Origin: JACCXM01 sp046328335
GTDB taxonomy: Bacteria; Chloroflexota; Chloroflexia; Thermomicrobiales; UBA6265
Assembly: GCA_046328335.1 (NCBI GenBank)
Contig: JAXLWU010000012.1
Span: forward strand, 1 to 64,000
Direction of reading: 5' to 3'
DNA length: 64,000 bases
Each line of letters opens with the position of its first letter. Positions within the stretch are counted from its first letter, which is position 1. The position numbers and the translations under genes are program-made. A model generated the notes under the pieces. The model ran no database searches and was not told the DNA's origin. It worked only from the letters and a program-made list of their open reading frames with translations. Below are positions 32,020-38,683 of the stretch, one piece after another.

Positions 32020-32221
32020 GGCTGCTTCTCTCCAGATCGAATCTGCGGCAAGTCTAGCCGGAGCGAGCCGGCAAGTCGGCAAGCCGGCAAGCGGGCAAGA
32101 GCGAGTCACCATGCGGATCGCCAGTGATTGGGTTTGGCACGCGCGAACCAAGGGGGAGTTCACCAGCGATCCCCTTGTGGCAAGCGGCAGCGATCATGGC
32201 GATGATCGCGCGGCGTCGGTA

Positions 32222-32521
32222 GCAAGGCGTGGTCGTCAGCATCGTCTCTTACAGCAACGGCCGCGCAGGTTCCATTCGCCCTTCCGATCCGTCCGCGTCG
32301 CCGCGTTCCGTGCGTTTCTCAGGCGCTTCGTCATGACTCCGCGGCTTACTCCCATCATGGACGACGTTGCGAATACCCGAGCGGCCCCGCGAAGCGGTGG
32401 ACATCTGATCCCCGACATGGACCTGCTAATCGCGGCGACCGCCATCCAGCACGATCTGACCCTCGTCACCCGCAACCGGCGCCACTTCGCGCGCGCTCCC
32501 AGGTTGCGGCTGTACCGTTGA
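32222..32521 (+). pseudogene. VapC-like PIN toxin remnant
   Basis: The last 40 residues match VapC well: GHLIPDMDLLIAATAIQHDL then TLVTRNRRHFARAPRLRLY, with catalytic Asp and the TRNxxHF motif. Upstream, a piece reading VVSIVSYSNG lies in another frame, and VAAFRAFLRRFVMTPRLTPI lies in the good frame. So the N-terminal half is lost or frameshifted. No VapB-type gene is seen immediately upstream. Confidence 0.65.
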
Positions 32522-33145
32522 GCAGGTGTTGCAAACGAGGCAGGCGCCGATCGTTGCCGCCCCTGGCGATTTGCCGGATACATCACCTAGAACAGACATA
32601 GACACATTGATTCTTCGCTTGGCAGGTGGTCGGCAGCAGCTGGTGCGCCGCGATGTGGCACAGGTAATGCATGGATCCGGAGTCAGCAGGCGGAACCACC
32701 GCGATGCGCCGCCAGAAACAATCGCGCGGGAATAGCGATCGCTCCACGGTCGTCTGGAACAGGAATGGCACCACCGCGTCGGTGGTGAGGTCCGCAGAAA
32801 ACCGATAGATGAAATGAAACCAAAAGTGCGTGCCAATCGTTTCGCTAGTGGCCCGACTATTGGCGATGAGTACGGGTGAATCCGAACGGAGTGATCCAGC
32901 CTGCTTCACACATCCGTACTCTCTTCACGGTGGCTCCACATTTCGCCGCTACCGTCAGCCTCGACTGGGCACGACGCCTGCTGGCGGCCCGCCCGCGTGG
33001 AGTATCCGGACTGACCGGAAGGAGGACAAGTCACGTCGTAATTCTGGGCGCGAAACCCCCTCTTCATGTGGCCGCATCCGGCATGAGGGGGGTCTGTGGC
33101 AGGCGCGACGCCGCGGCAGCCCGCGGCATGTGCGCGCGGAACGGT
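32522..33145. other. No recognisable gene
   Basis: About 620 bases. A minus-strand frame from about 32909 to 32583 is open for 108 codons, but its sequence (for example FWFHFIYRFSADLTTD) matches no family I know and has no ribosome-binding site. It may be a relic of a mobile gene. Otherwise nothing is seen. Confidence 0.35.
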
Positions 33146-33149
33146 CTCC

Positions 33150-33158
33150 TGTTACAAT
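33150..33158 (+). promoter_or_regulatory. Candidate extended -10 promoter of the knottin-like gene
   Basis: TGTTACAAT resembles an extended -10 element (TGnTATAAT). Transcription would start about 7 bases downstream, inside the 9-bp inverted repeat at 33160-33184. No good -35 box is seen. Inferred only. Confidence 0.4.
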
Positions 33159-33159
33159 G

Positions 33160-33184
33160 AACTGTGCGAGGTATGCGCACAGTT
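33160..33184 (+). promoter_or_regulatory. Perfect 9-bp inverted repeat at the 5' end of the knottin-like gene
   Basis: AACTGTGCG (33160-33168) and CGCACAGTT (33176-33184) are exact reverse complements with a seven-base spacer. They lie between the candidate -10 element and the ribosome-binding site at 33196. They could be an operator or a 5'-leader hairpin. Confidence 0.55.
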
Positions 33185-33207
33185 ACCAACACTCGAGGAG
33201 GAACTTG

Positions 33208-33555
33208 GTGGACGCAGAACGATTTGACCGAATGACCCGTGTGCTTGGCGAGCAGCGAGATCGCCGTGGCATCGTCAAGGCCGCGACCGGCAGCGCGCTG
33301 GCCGTGCTGGGCATGGGCGCCCTCGGTCAGTCCGTCCTTGGCCAGGATGTCACCGCCGAAGGCAAGGGCTTCAAGGGCGACAAGTGCGACAAGAACAGCG
33401 ATTGCAAGACCGGTCTCCGGTGCAACAACAAGGGTAAGTGCGAGTACAAGAAGAACTGCGGCGGCAAAAAGGGTGATGCCTGCAAGAACACCAACGACTG
33501 CTGCAGCGGCAAGAACCTGAAGTGCAAGAACAAGAAGTGCAAGCGGAACAAGTAA
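33208..33555 (+). CDS. Exported knottin-like Cys-rich protein
   Basis: A 115-residue protein. The leader RFDRMTRVLGEQRDRRGIVK plus the hydrophobic ALAVLGMGALGQ (about residues 31-42) resembles those of the exported proteins at 25567 and 31154. The mature part has ten cysteines and about 30% Lys/Asn. The last six follow C-x7-C-x5-CC-x6-C-x4-C, the inhibitor-cystine-knot (knottin) spacing, in NCGGKKGDAC, NDCC and LKCKNKKC. The first four form CDKNSDC...RCNNKGKC. AGGAGG lies 6 bases before GTG 33208. It is probably secreted, very basic and disulfide-rich; toxin, adhesion or wall-binding roles are all possible. A frameshifted paralogue follows. Confidence 0.8.
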   Translation: MDAERFDRMTRVLGEQRDRRGIVKAATGSALAVLGMGALGQSVLGQDVTAEGKGFKGDKCDKNSDCKTGLRCNNKGKCEYKKNCGGKKGDACKNTNDCCSGKNLKCKNKKCKRNK

Positions 33556-33624
33556 CGCTGTAGCCACTTCCGAACTGAGCGGCAGGGTTCCACTTCCGTT
33601 CAGATCATCTTGAGAATTGGGACC

Positions 33625-33654
33625 AATGGGGGCGTCATGACTGACGCCCCCATT
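33625..33654 (+). terminator. Perfect 13-bp hairpin terminator
   Basis: AATGGGGGCGTCA (33625-33637) pairs perfectly with TGACGCCCCCATT (33642-33654) around a TGAC loop. It lies 70 bases after the stop of the intact knottin-like gene and before its paralogue, so the two are separate transcription units. The T-rich tail is short. Confidence 0.7.
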
Positions 33655-33732
33655 TGCATCATTCCCGATCGCTCCCCAGAATTAACAGGTTCGTCGCCAC
33701 GTGGGCGATGCCGCAGACGACTGGGGGAATCC

Positions 33733-34082
33733 ATGGATGAGCGACGTTTCGACCATCTGACCAGGATCATCAGTGAGCAACCCGACCGGCGTAGCATGCT
33801 CAAGGCCGCATCCGGTGGTGCGCTGGCCGTTCTCGGCGCGAGTGTTCTCGGCCGCACCGCGGACGCCCAGGATGTCGTTGCCGAAGGCAAGGGCTTCAAG
33901 GGTAGCAAGTGCGACGATAACAACGACTGCAAGAAGGGTCTCGTCAGTGCAATAACAAGAACAAGTGCGAGTACAAGAAGAACTGCGGCGGCAAGAAGGG
34001 CGACGCCTGCCGGAAGACGAAGGATTGCTGCAGCAACAAGAACCTGAAGTGCAAGAACAACCGGTGTAAGCGGAACAAGTAG
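33733..34082 (+). pseudogene. Frameshifted knottin-like paralogue
   Basis: The first 71 codons match the gene at 33208 closely: RFDHLTRIISEQPDRRSMLK, a hydrophobic stretch, then AEGKGFKGSKCDDNNDC. After KKGL two extra bases (near 33945) shift the frame. Restoring the frame gives CNNKNKCEYKKNCGGKKG and DCCSNKNLKCKNNRCKRNK, ending at 34082, almost identical to the intact copy. As written, translation would continue into an Arg/Thr-rich tail to about 34047. Because the downstream part is so well preserved, the shift is recent, programmed, or a sequencing error. Confidence 0.8.
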
Positions 34083-34128
34083 GGGGCGAGACAGCGAGTC
34101 GGCAAGACGGCGAGTCGTCAAGACGAAA
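34083..34128. repeat. GAGTCGGCAAGACGGC-type short tandem repeat
   Basis: Repeats of GCGAGTCGGCAAGACG units. The same motif is at 32063-32103 (GCCGGCAAGTCGGCAAGCC) and, as an inverted pair, at 35070-35240. Non-coding. Confidence 0.6.
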
Positions 34129-34138
34129 GATGGAGAGC

Positions 34139-34160
34139 GGGGCTGCCCAAGGGCAGCCTC
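34139..34160 (+). terminator. Hairpin terminator after the second knottin-like gene
   Basis: GGGGCTGCCC (34139-34148) pairs with GGGCAGCCTC (34151-34160), with one G-T wobble and a two-base loop. An outer GAGAGC/GCTCTC pair extends it, and GTTCTT follows. It fits a rho-independent terminator. Confidence 0.6.
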
Positions 34161-34217
34161 GTTCTTGCTCTCTCATAACAGTCGTGCCGACGTGGTGGCC
34201 GTCACGCGGGGAATAGG

Positions 34218-34303
34218 GTGTCGTCCCGACCACAGGAGGGATCTCGGTGATAGTGCGGATCACCACGAACGACGAGATTCCTCGCCGCGGCTCGGAACGA
34301 CAC
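34218..34303. repeat. GTGTCGTCCCGA dispersed inverted repeat (copy C, complete)
   Basis: An 86-base element. The left arm is GTGTCGTCCCGACCACAGGA then GGGATCTCGG; the right arm is GACGAGATTCCTCGCCGCGG then CTCGGAACGACAC. The arms are imperfect reverse complements of each other; the centre is not conserved. It lies in the gap before the DUF1028 gene. Confidence 0.8.
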
Positions 34304-34365
34304 ATCGTGCGCACGCCGCTGTAGGCTATCACCCCATTGCCACGGCGCCTGTCTCTTGCGTTCCT

Positions 34366-35040
34366 TCACTCGTCGCCCGGCACGCCGTACCTCGGCGCGG
34401 CGGCGGGATCGAGGGCTCGCGTGCGGTAGGCGGCGGCCTGGGGTCGCCAGAGCCGCCAGAGCGCCGCGAGATCGCCGATCGGATCGTCCGCCCAATCGAC
34501 GCGCAGATCGGTCACCGGCCACGGCACGTCAGCGGCGATGAGCAGGCCCGCGGAATGGACCGGCCCTTCTTCCCCACCGGCGCGGATGCCAGCGGTAAGC
34601 GCGGCAACCAGGCGCGTTCCCAGGTCATGGTCAGGGCGCTCGGCAAAGGCGCCGGTCATTTCGCGCGGAACGTTGTCATCCGCGAGGAGGTTGCCGGCCG
34701 CCACGCAATCCGGGCCTTCCGCCGTGGCGAAGGTGCCCAACGTACCCTCGCCGGACCAGGCCGCCGTCTGTCCGTCCCGGTCGATCACCGTCAACTGCCG
34801 GTAGGCGATCAGGGGTTCGCTCGCGGTGACAGCGGCCATGGCCGCCGGGGCGCTCATCCCGGTGGCGAGGCGATCGAGCAGGGCCGTACCGAGCCGCGGG
34901 TCGGTGATGTTCTGCGTACACGCCGCACCAACACCGGCCCGTACCCAGGCGCACCGCGCCGCCACCGCTGGCGACGACGACGTAATGGCAATCCCGAACT
35001 GTCCGGTGCGGGCACACCGCCCCGCGATGGAAAGGGTCAT
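34366..35040 (-). CDS. DUF1028 family protein
   Basis: A 224-residue DUF1028 (Ntn-hydrolase-like) protein. It begins MTLSIAGRCARTGQFGIAIT and continues with WVRAGVGAACTQNITDPRLG, RQLTVIDRDGQTAAWSGE and CVAAGNLLADDNVP, all characteristic. Members are common next to amino-acid and peptide catabolic genes; the reaction is not known, although an Ntn fold with a near-N-terminal Thr/Ser nucleophile has been proposed. AGGAG lies 6 bases before ATG 35040. It probably belongs functionally with the RidA and HyuC genes just beyond the repeat block. Confidence 0.85.
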   Translation of the reverse strand: MTLSIAGRCARTGQFGIAITSSSPAVAARCAWVRAGVGAACTQNITDPRLGTALLDRLATGMSAPAAMAAVTASEPLIAYRQLTVIDRDGQTAAWSGEGTLGTFATAEGPDCVAAGNLLADDNVPREMTGAFAERPDHDLGTRLVAALTAGIRAGGEEGPVHSAGLLIAADVPWPVTDLRVDWADDPIGDLAALWRLWRPQAAAYRTRALDPAAAPRYGVPGDE

Positions 35041-35069
35041 TGAGGCTCCTGGGTGTCGGGTGTCGGCTA

Positions 35070-35240
35070 TCGGCCGAGACGGCAAGACGGCGAGTCGAGC
35101 AGGCGAGCAGTCGAGGAGAAGAGACGGCAAGGAAGAGGATTGTCGTTCTCCCGACTCCCGACTCCTGACTCCTGACTCCTGACTCCCGACTCGTTCTTGC
35201 CGTCTCGCCGTCTCATCGTCTCGCCTCCTCGCCTACTCGA
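35070..35240. repeat. Nested inverted repeat block (GACGGCAAGACGGCGAGTCG and CTGACTCCTGACTCC)
   Basis: The left arm GACGGCAAGACGGCGAGTCG (about 35080-35110) is mirrored by TTGCCGTCTCGCCGTCTC (about 35198-35215) and CTCGCCTACTCGACGG. Between them lies a run of GACTCCTGACTCCTGACTCC at about 35150-35192. The block separates the DUF1028 and RidA genes and contains no gene. Confidence 0.7.
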
Positions 35241-35655
35241 CGGCTCGACTCCGTACGGCCGTCGCGTCGATCTCGACGACCCACTCGGGGCGAGCCAGCG
35301 CGGAGACGACAATGCCAGTCGAGACCGGGAAGACCCCTTTCAGCCAGCGGCCCATGACCTGATAGACAGGATCGCGGTAGCGGACGTCGGTCAGGTAGAC
35401 GACGACTTTGACGATGTCCTCCAGGCCTGATCCCGCTTCTTCCAGCAGCATCGCGATATTGGCCATCGCCTGCTCGGTCTGCGCGGCGACATCGCCAACG
35501 CCGACCGATTCCCGCGTCTCCAGATCCTGCCCGATCTGCCCCCTCAGATAGACCGTGTTCCCGGCGACCACCGCCTGGCAGAGATCGTTGTCCAGGTTCT
35601 GCTCGGGATAGGTGTCCCGCGTGTTGAACGGCCGAATGCGGCGGTGAGTCGTCAT
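35233..35655 (-). CDS. RidA family enamine/imine deaminase
   Basis: A 140-residue RidA/YjgF/UK114 protein. Family features include GNTVYLRGQIGQDLE, VAAQTEQAMANIAMLLEEAG and SGLEDIVKVVVYLTDVRYRD. The catalytic arginine expected in the last third is uncertain (candidate in VSALARPEWVVEID). RidA proteins hydrolyse reactive enamines from amino acid metabolism or act in pyrimidine/ureide pathways. It is divergent from the HyuC-type gene; a large hairpin repeat fills the whole 181-base space between them. No strong ribosome-binding site precedes ATG 35655. Confidence 0.85.
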   Translation of the reverse strand: MTTHRRIRPFNTRDTYPEQNLDNDLCQAVVAGNTVYLRGQIGQDLETRESVGVGDVAAQTEQAMANIAMLLEEAGSGLEDIVKVVVYLTDVRYRDPVYQVMGRWLKGVFPVSTGIVVSALARPEWVVEIDATAVRSRAVE

Positions 35656-35826
35656 TAGGGGGTGCCACTTCGTGCAGGGGGTGTCGGCTTCGCCTCAGGG
35701 GGTGAAGGGGGTGTCGCTGCGCTCAGGGGGTGAAGGAGAATGGACGAACGGGCGCCGCCGTTCTCCTTCACCCCCTTCACCCCCTGAGGCGAAGCCGGCA
35801 CCCCCTGATCGAAGTGGCACCCCCTC
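35656..35826. repeat. Long GGGGGTG module inverted repeat in a divergent promoter region
   Basis: The left arm (about 35656-35742) contains GGGGGTGCCACTTCGTGCAG, GGTGTCGGCTTCGCCTCAGG and GCTGCGCTCAGGGGGTGAAG modules. The right arm (about 35760-35826) is the reverse complement of most of it: TTCTCCTTCACCCCC, GAGGCGAAGCCGGCACCCCC and GAAGTGGCACCCCC. It occupies nearly all of the space between RidA and HyuC. The same module is found at 26233-26394. Confidence 0.8.
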
Positions 35827-35836
35827 GGAGGAACGT

Positions 35837-37090
35837 ATGCGTATCAATGCCGACCGGCTTCACGAGAGTCTCCGTCAGTTGGCCCAGATCGGCGCCACGC
35901 CGGGCGGCGGCGTCACGCGGTTGGCGCTCTCGCGGGAGGACCGCGCTGCCCGCGATCTCTTCCGGCGCTGGCTGGACGAAGCTCGCCTCCAGGTCCGGAT
36001 CGATGACTTCGGCAACATGACTGGCCGCCGCCGCGGGGCGGAGAGCGGCGGCGCCGTCGTCATCGCGTCGCATCTCGATTCGGTGCGGCGGGGCGGCCGC
36101 TTCGATGGCGCCTACGGCGTGATGGGGGCGCTGGAAGTGATGCGCACCCTGAACGATCTCGGCATCACCACCCGCCGGCCGCTGGAGATCGTCAACTGGA
36201 CCAACGAGGAGGGGGTTCGCTTCGAACCGGCGATGCTCGCCTCTGGCGCGGTGGCCGGCCGCTTCACCCCGGACTACGTCTACGGCCGCACCGACCGCGA
36301 GGGCAAGCGGTTCGGCGACGAACTGGAGCGGATCGGCTACAAGGGGGACAAGCGCAACCGCCCGGGACCGGCTGCCGCCTATCTCGAACTGCACATCGAG
36401 CAGGGTCCGGTCCTGGAGGATGCGAACATCCCGGTCGGCATCGTCGAAGGGATCGTCGGGATCACCTGGAGCGAAGTGACCGCCGAGGGGCACGCCGACC
36501 ACGCTGGCCCCTCGCCGATGACGTTGCGCCGCGACGCGCTGGTCGCCGCGGCGCGGCTCATCGCCGGAGTGGACGAACTGGCGCGCTCGGTGCCGGGCGC
36601 CGTCGGCACGGTCGGGCGCATTGCCGCCGAACCGAACATCATCAATACCATCCCCGGCCGGGTCACCGTGAGCGTCGATCTGCGGCATCCCGAGCGGGAG
36701 ACCCTGGAGCGGCTGTTCGGCGAACTGGAGCGGCTGGTGCGGGAGATCGGCACGGCGACCGGCGTCTCGTTTGGTCTCAATCGCTTCTGGACGAGCGAAC
36801 CGACACCATTTGCTCGCGACGTGGTCGATGCCGTGCAAGGCGCCGCCGACGAAATGGGGATTCCGACCCAGCGCGTCTGGTCGGGGGCGGGGCACGACGC
36901 GAAGTACATGCAGGATGTCACCCCCAGCGCCATGATCTTCGTGCGCTCGATCAACGGTCTCAGCCATTGCGAGCAGGAGTACTCGGCGCCGGAGGATCTG
37001 GAAGCAGGCGTCAACGTCTTGTTGCGCGCGGCGCTGCGTCTGGCTGGCGTCGCCAGCGAGCGGACGACGCACCACCGGGGTAAGGGGTAA
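35837..37090 (+). CDS. hyuC: M20 amidohydrolase: N-carbamoylase / allantoate amidohydrolase type
   Basis: A 417-residue M20-family metal enzyme of the HyuC/beta-ureidopropionase/allantoate amidohydrolase group. Metal ligands appear as H79 (SHLDSV), D90 (GGRFDGAYGV), E125 (WTNEEGVRFE), H186 (LELHIEQGP) and a late His in INGLSHCEQEYS; GAGHDAKYM contributes substrate contacts. It would hydrolyse N-carbamoyl amino acids or ureides. GGAGG lies 5 bases before ATG 35837. Together with the racemase and HyuA/HyuB elsewhere in the window it could complete a hydantoin-to-amino-acid route, by inference. The Uma2 gene follows after 4 bases. Confidence 0.88.
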   Translation: MRINADRLHESLRQLAQIGATPGGGVTRLALSREDRAARDLFRRWLDEARLQVRIDDFGNMTGRRRGAESGGAVVIASHLDSVRRGGRFDGAYGVMGALEVMRTLNDLGITTRRPLEIVNWTNEEGVRFEPAMLASGAVAGRFTPDYVYGRTDREGKRFGDELERIGYKGDKRNRPGPAAAYLELHIEQGPVLEDANIPVGIVEGIVGITWSEVTAEGHADHAGPSPMTLRRDALVAAARLIAGVDELARSVPGAVGTVGRIAAEPNIINTIPGRVTVSVDLRHPERETLERLFGELERLVREIGTATGVSFGLNRFWTSEPTPFARDVVDAVQGAADEMGIPTQRVWSGAGHDAKYMQDVTPSAMIFVRSINGLSHCEQEYSAPEDLEAGVNVLLRAALRLAGVASERTTHHRGKG

Positions 37091-37094
37091 CGCG

Positions 37095-37655
37095 ATGGTC
37101 ACCACTGCCAAACGCCTGACGTACGACGATCTGGAGGATATTCCCCAGGAGCGGGAGGGAGACCGGCACGAAATCATCGGGGGGGAGTTGATCGTGACGC
37201 CAGCTCCGATACCAGCGCATCAGATCATCAGCAGCAACATCATCTACGCCCTGAACCACTTCGTGCGAGGAGCGAAGCTCGGCATCGTTCTCCCCGCGCC
37301 GATCGATATCCGGCTCACGCCAGACAATGTGCTGATCCCGGACATCGTGTTCGTCGCCAGCGACCGCTCCCACGTGATCGGTCCCCGCGCCATCGATGCC
37401 CCGCCCGATCTGGTGGTCGAAATCCTCTCGCCCGGCACCCGCCAGCGCGATCTGACGGTCAAGCGCGCGCTCTACGCGCGCTTCGGCGTGCGCGAATACT
37501 GGATCGTCGATCCCCAGGCGCGGACCGTCGCCGTCCTCGCCCTGGTGGACGACCGCTACGACGCGATTCCCGCCACATCCGCTGGCGCGCTCCAGTCGCG
37601 CGTGCTCCCCGGGCTGGCGCTGACCCTCGACGAGGTGTTCGAAGGAGTTTCCTGA
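37095..37655 (+). CDS. Uma2 family (DUF820) putative nuclease
   Basis: A 186-residue Uma2 protein: RLTYDDLEDIPQEREGDRHE, HQIISSNIIYALNHFV, NVLIPDIVFVA (metal Asp), PPDLVVEILSPGTRQRDLTV (E...K) and VREYWIVDPQARTVAVL. It is closer to the copy at 20041 than to that at 28394: VREYWIVDPQARTV is identical in both. It begins 4 bases after HyuC and is probably cotranscribed, though a functional link to ureide breakdown is not implied. Confidence 0.88.
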   Translation: MVTTAKRLTYDDLEDIPQEREGDRHEIIGGELIVTPAPIPAHQIISSNIIYALNHFVRGAKLGIVLPAPIDIRLTPDNVLIPDIVFVASDRSHVIGPRAIDAPPDLVVEILSPGTRQRDLTVKRALYARFGVREYWIVDPQARTVAVLALVDDRYDAIPATSAGALQSRVLPGLALTLDEVFEGVS

Positions 37656-37704
37656 TCCTCAGAAGCAGCGTGCCGAGGTCGTGTCGTTCACACGAGGGAA
37701 GATG

Positions 37705-37874
37705 GTGTCGTCCCGACCGTAGGAGGGACCTCGGCGGGGGCGATGATGGCAACCGCCGACGAGGTTCCTCGCGGCGGCTGTCGTGAACAACAGCCCGGAT
37801 CGCGCGTCTGTCCGTCACGGTGATGTTCCTGCCGTGGTAGCGCCGCGCCGTGGCATGACTACTCGGAACGACAC
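37705..37874. repeat. GTGTCGTCCCGA dispersed inverted repeat (copy D, interrupted)
   Basis: Left arm GTGTCGTCCCGACCGTAGGA then GGGACCTCGGCG at 37705-37735; right arm GACGAGGTTCCTCGCGGCGG at 37758-37777. The right end CTCGGAACGACAC is displaced to 37862-37874 by about 82 inserted bases. A further GTGTCGTTCACACGAGGGAA string precedes at 37681. Confidence 0.7.
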
Positions 37875-37909
37875 CGTTTCGGCATGGCACTGGAACATCC
37901 GAGGCGGTG

Positions 37910-38533
37910 TTAGCGATGCGTGATGCGTTTTCCTGCTGCATTGATGGTCTGCTCGAGTCGGGGTGTCGCGGCGACCGGTGTGTCGCGAGGAGTTGTCATG
38001 GGCCCGGGCGAACGTTCTGACTGCGTGTGCCTCGGTGCGGAGCGATTCGTTGCACGGAGCCACCAGATGAAGAGCGCCAGCAGTCCGGCGAATAGGCCCC
38101 CGACGCTCCCCCCGGTCGCGACCACCGGCAACCCCGGCGCGATCCTGACCGTCACGTCCGGGTCGGCGGGATCGAGGAGGAGGGATTGCCAGTAGCGGCT
38201 GGCGATCCACCCCGCGGCCGCGCAGGACGCCGCGGCAATCAGCGATCGGATGGCGGCTCCCCGCAACCAGTCGCGGTCAGCGCCACGCTCCCCGCGCAAC
38301 CCCTCCCAGGTATGCAGCAGCAGGAGTAGGGCGATGCCGCCCAATGGCAGGGTCAAGGCCGCCCATTGCCAGAATCCATCGACCCCGAATCCCTGCCTGT
38401 TCTCCCACGTCGTGTTGTAGTCGAGCGAACCGATCAGCATGCCGATGACGGCGGTCACCGCCGCCGGGGCAACGAGTTGGCTGATGCGAGCAAGCCAGAC
38501 AGCCATCGCTCGTCTCATCACGAGGAGGGACAC
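37910..38533 (-). CDS. Four-span membrane protein of unknown function
   Basis: A 207-residue protein with four hydrophobic segments: LVAPAAVTAVIGMLIGSL, WAALTLPLGGIALLLLL, SLIAAASCAAAGWIASRY and ATGGSVGGLFAGLLALFIWW. A polar C-terminal tail of about 45 residues follows. No family is recognised. GTG 38533 is preferred because CAGGAG lies 6 bases upstream; TTG 38551 and ATG 38518 are alternatives. It lies divergent from livK. Confidence 0.65.
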   Translation of the reverse strand: MSLLVMRRAMAVWLARISQLVAPAAVTAVIGMLIGSLDYNTTWENRQGFGVDGFWQWAALTLPLGGIALLLLLHTWEGLRGERGADRDWLRGAAIRSLIAAASCAAAGWIASRYWQSLLLDPADPDVTVRIAPGLPVVATGGSVGGLFAGLLALFIWWLRATNRSAPRHTQSERSPGPMTTPRDTPVAATPRLEQTINAAGKRITHR

Positions 38534-38683
38534 GCGGCGCTCCTGTGTCAACGCCTCGCCGCGTGCAGCGGATCCAATGGCCGCGCCCTTGACATCGCCC
38601 AGCGGGTCACGTAAAAGACTGCGGAACCAATCACGGTGCGGACAATAGAACGTCGAATTCCGAGTTCGTTTGGAGGGAGTGCT

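Noticed and set aside
32583..32909. Minus-strand frame that might be a transposase piece
   Set aside because: No catalytic motif, terminal repeats or ribosome-binding site could be found, so it is only noted as an unassigned open frame.
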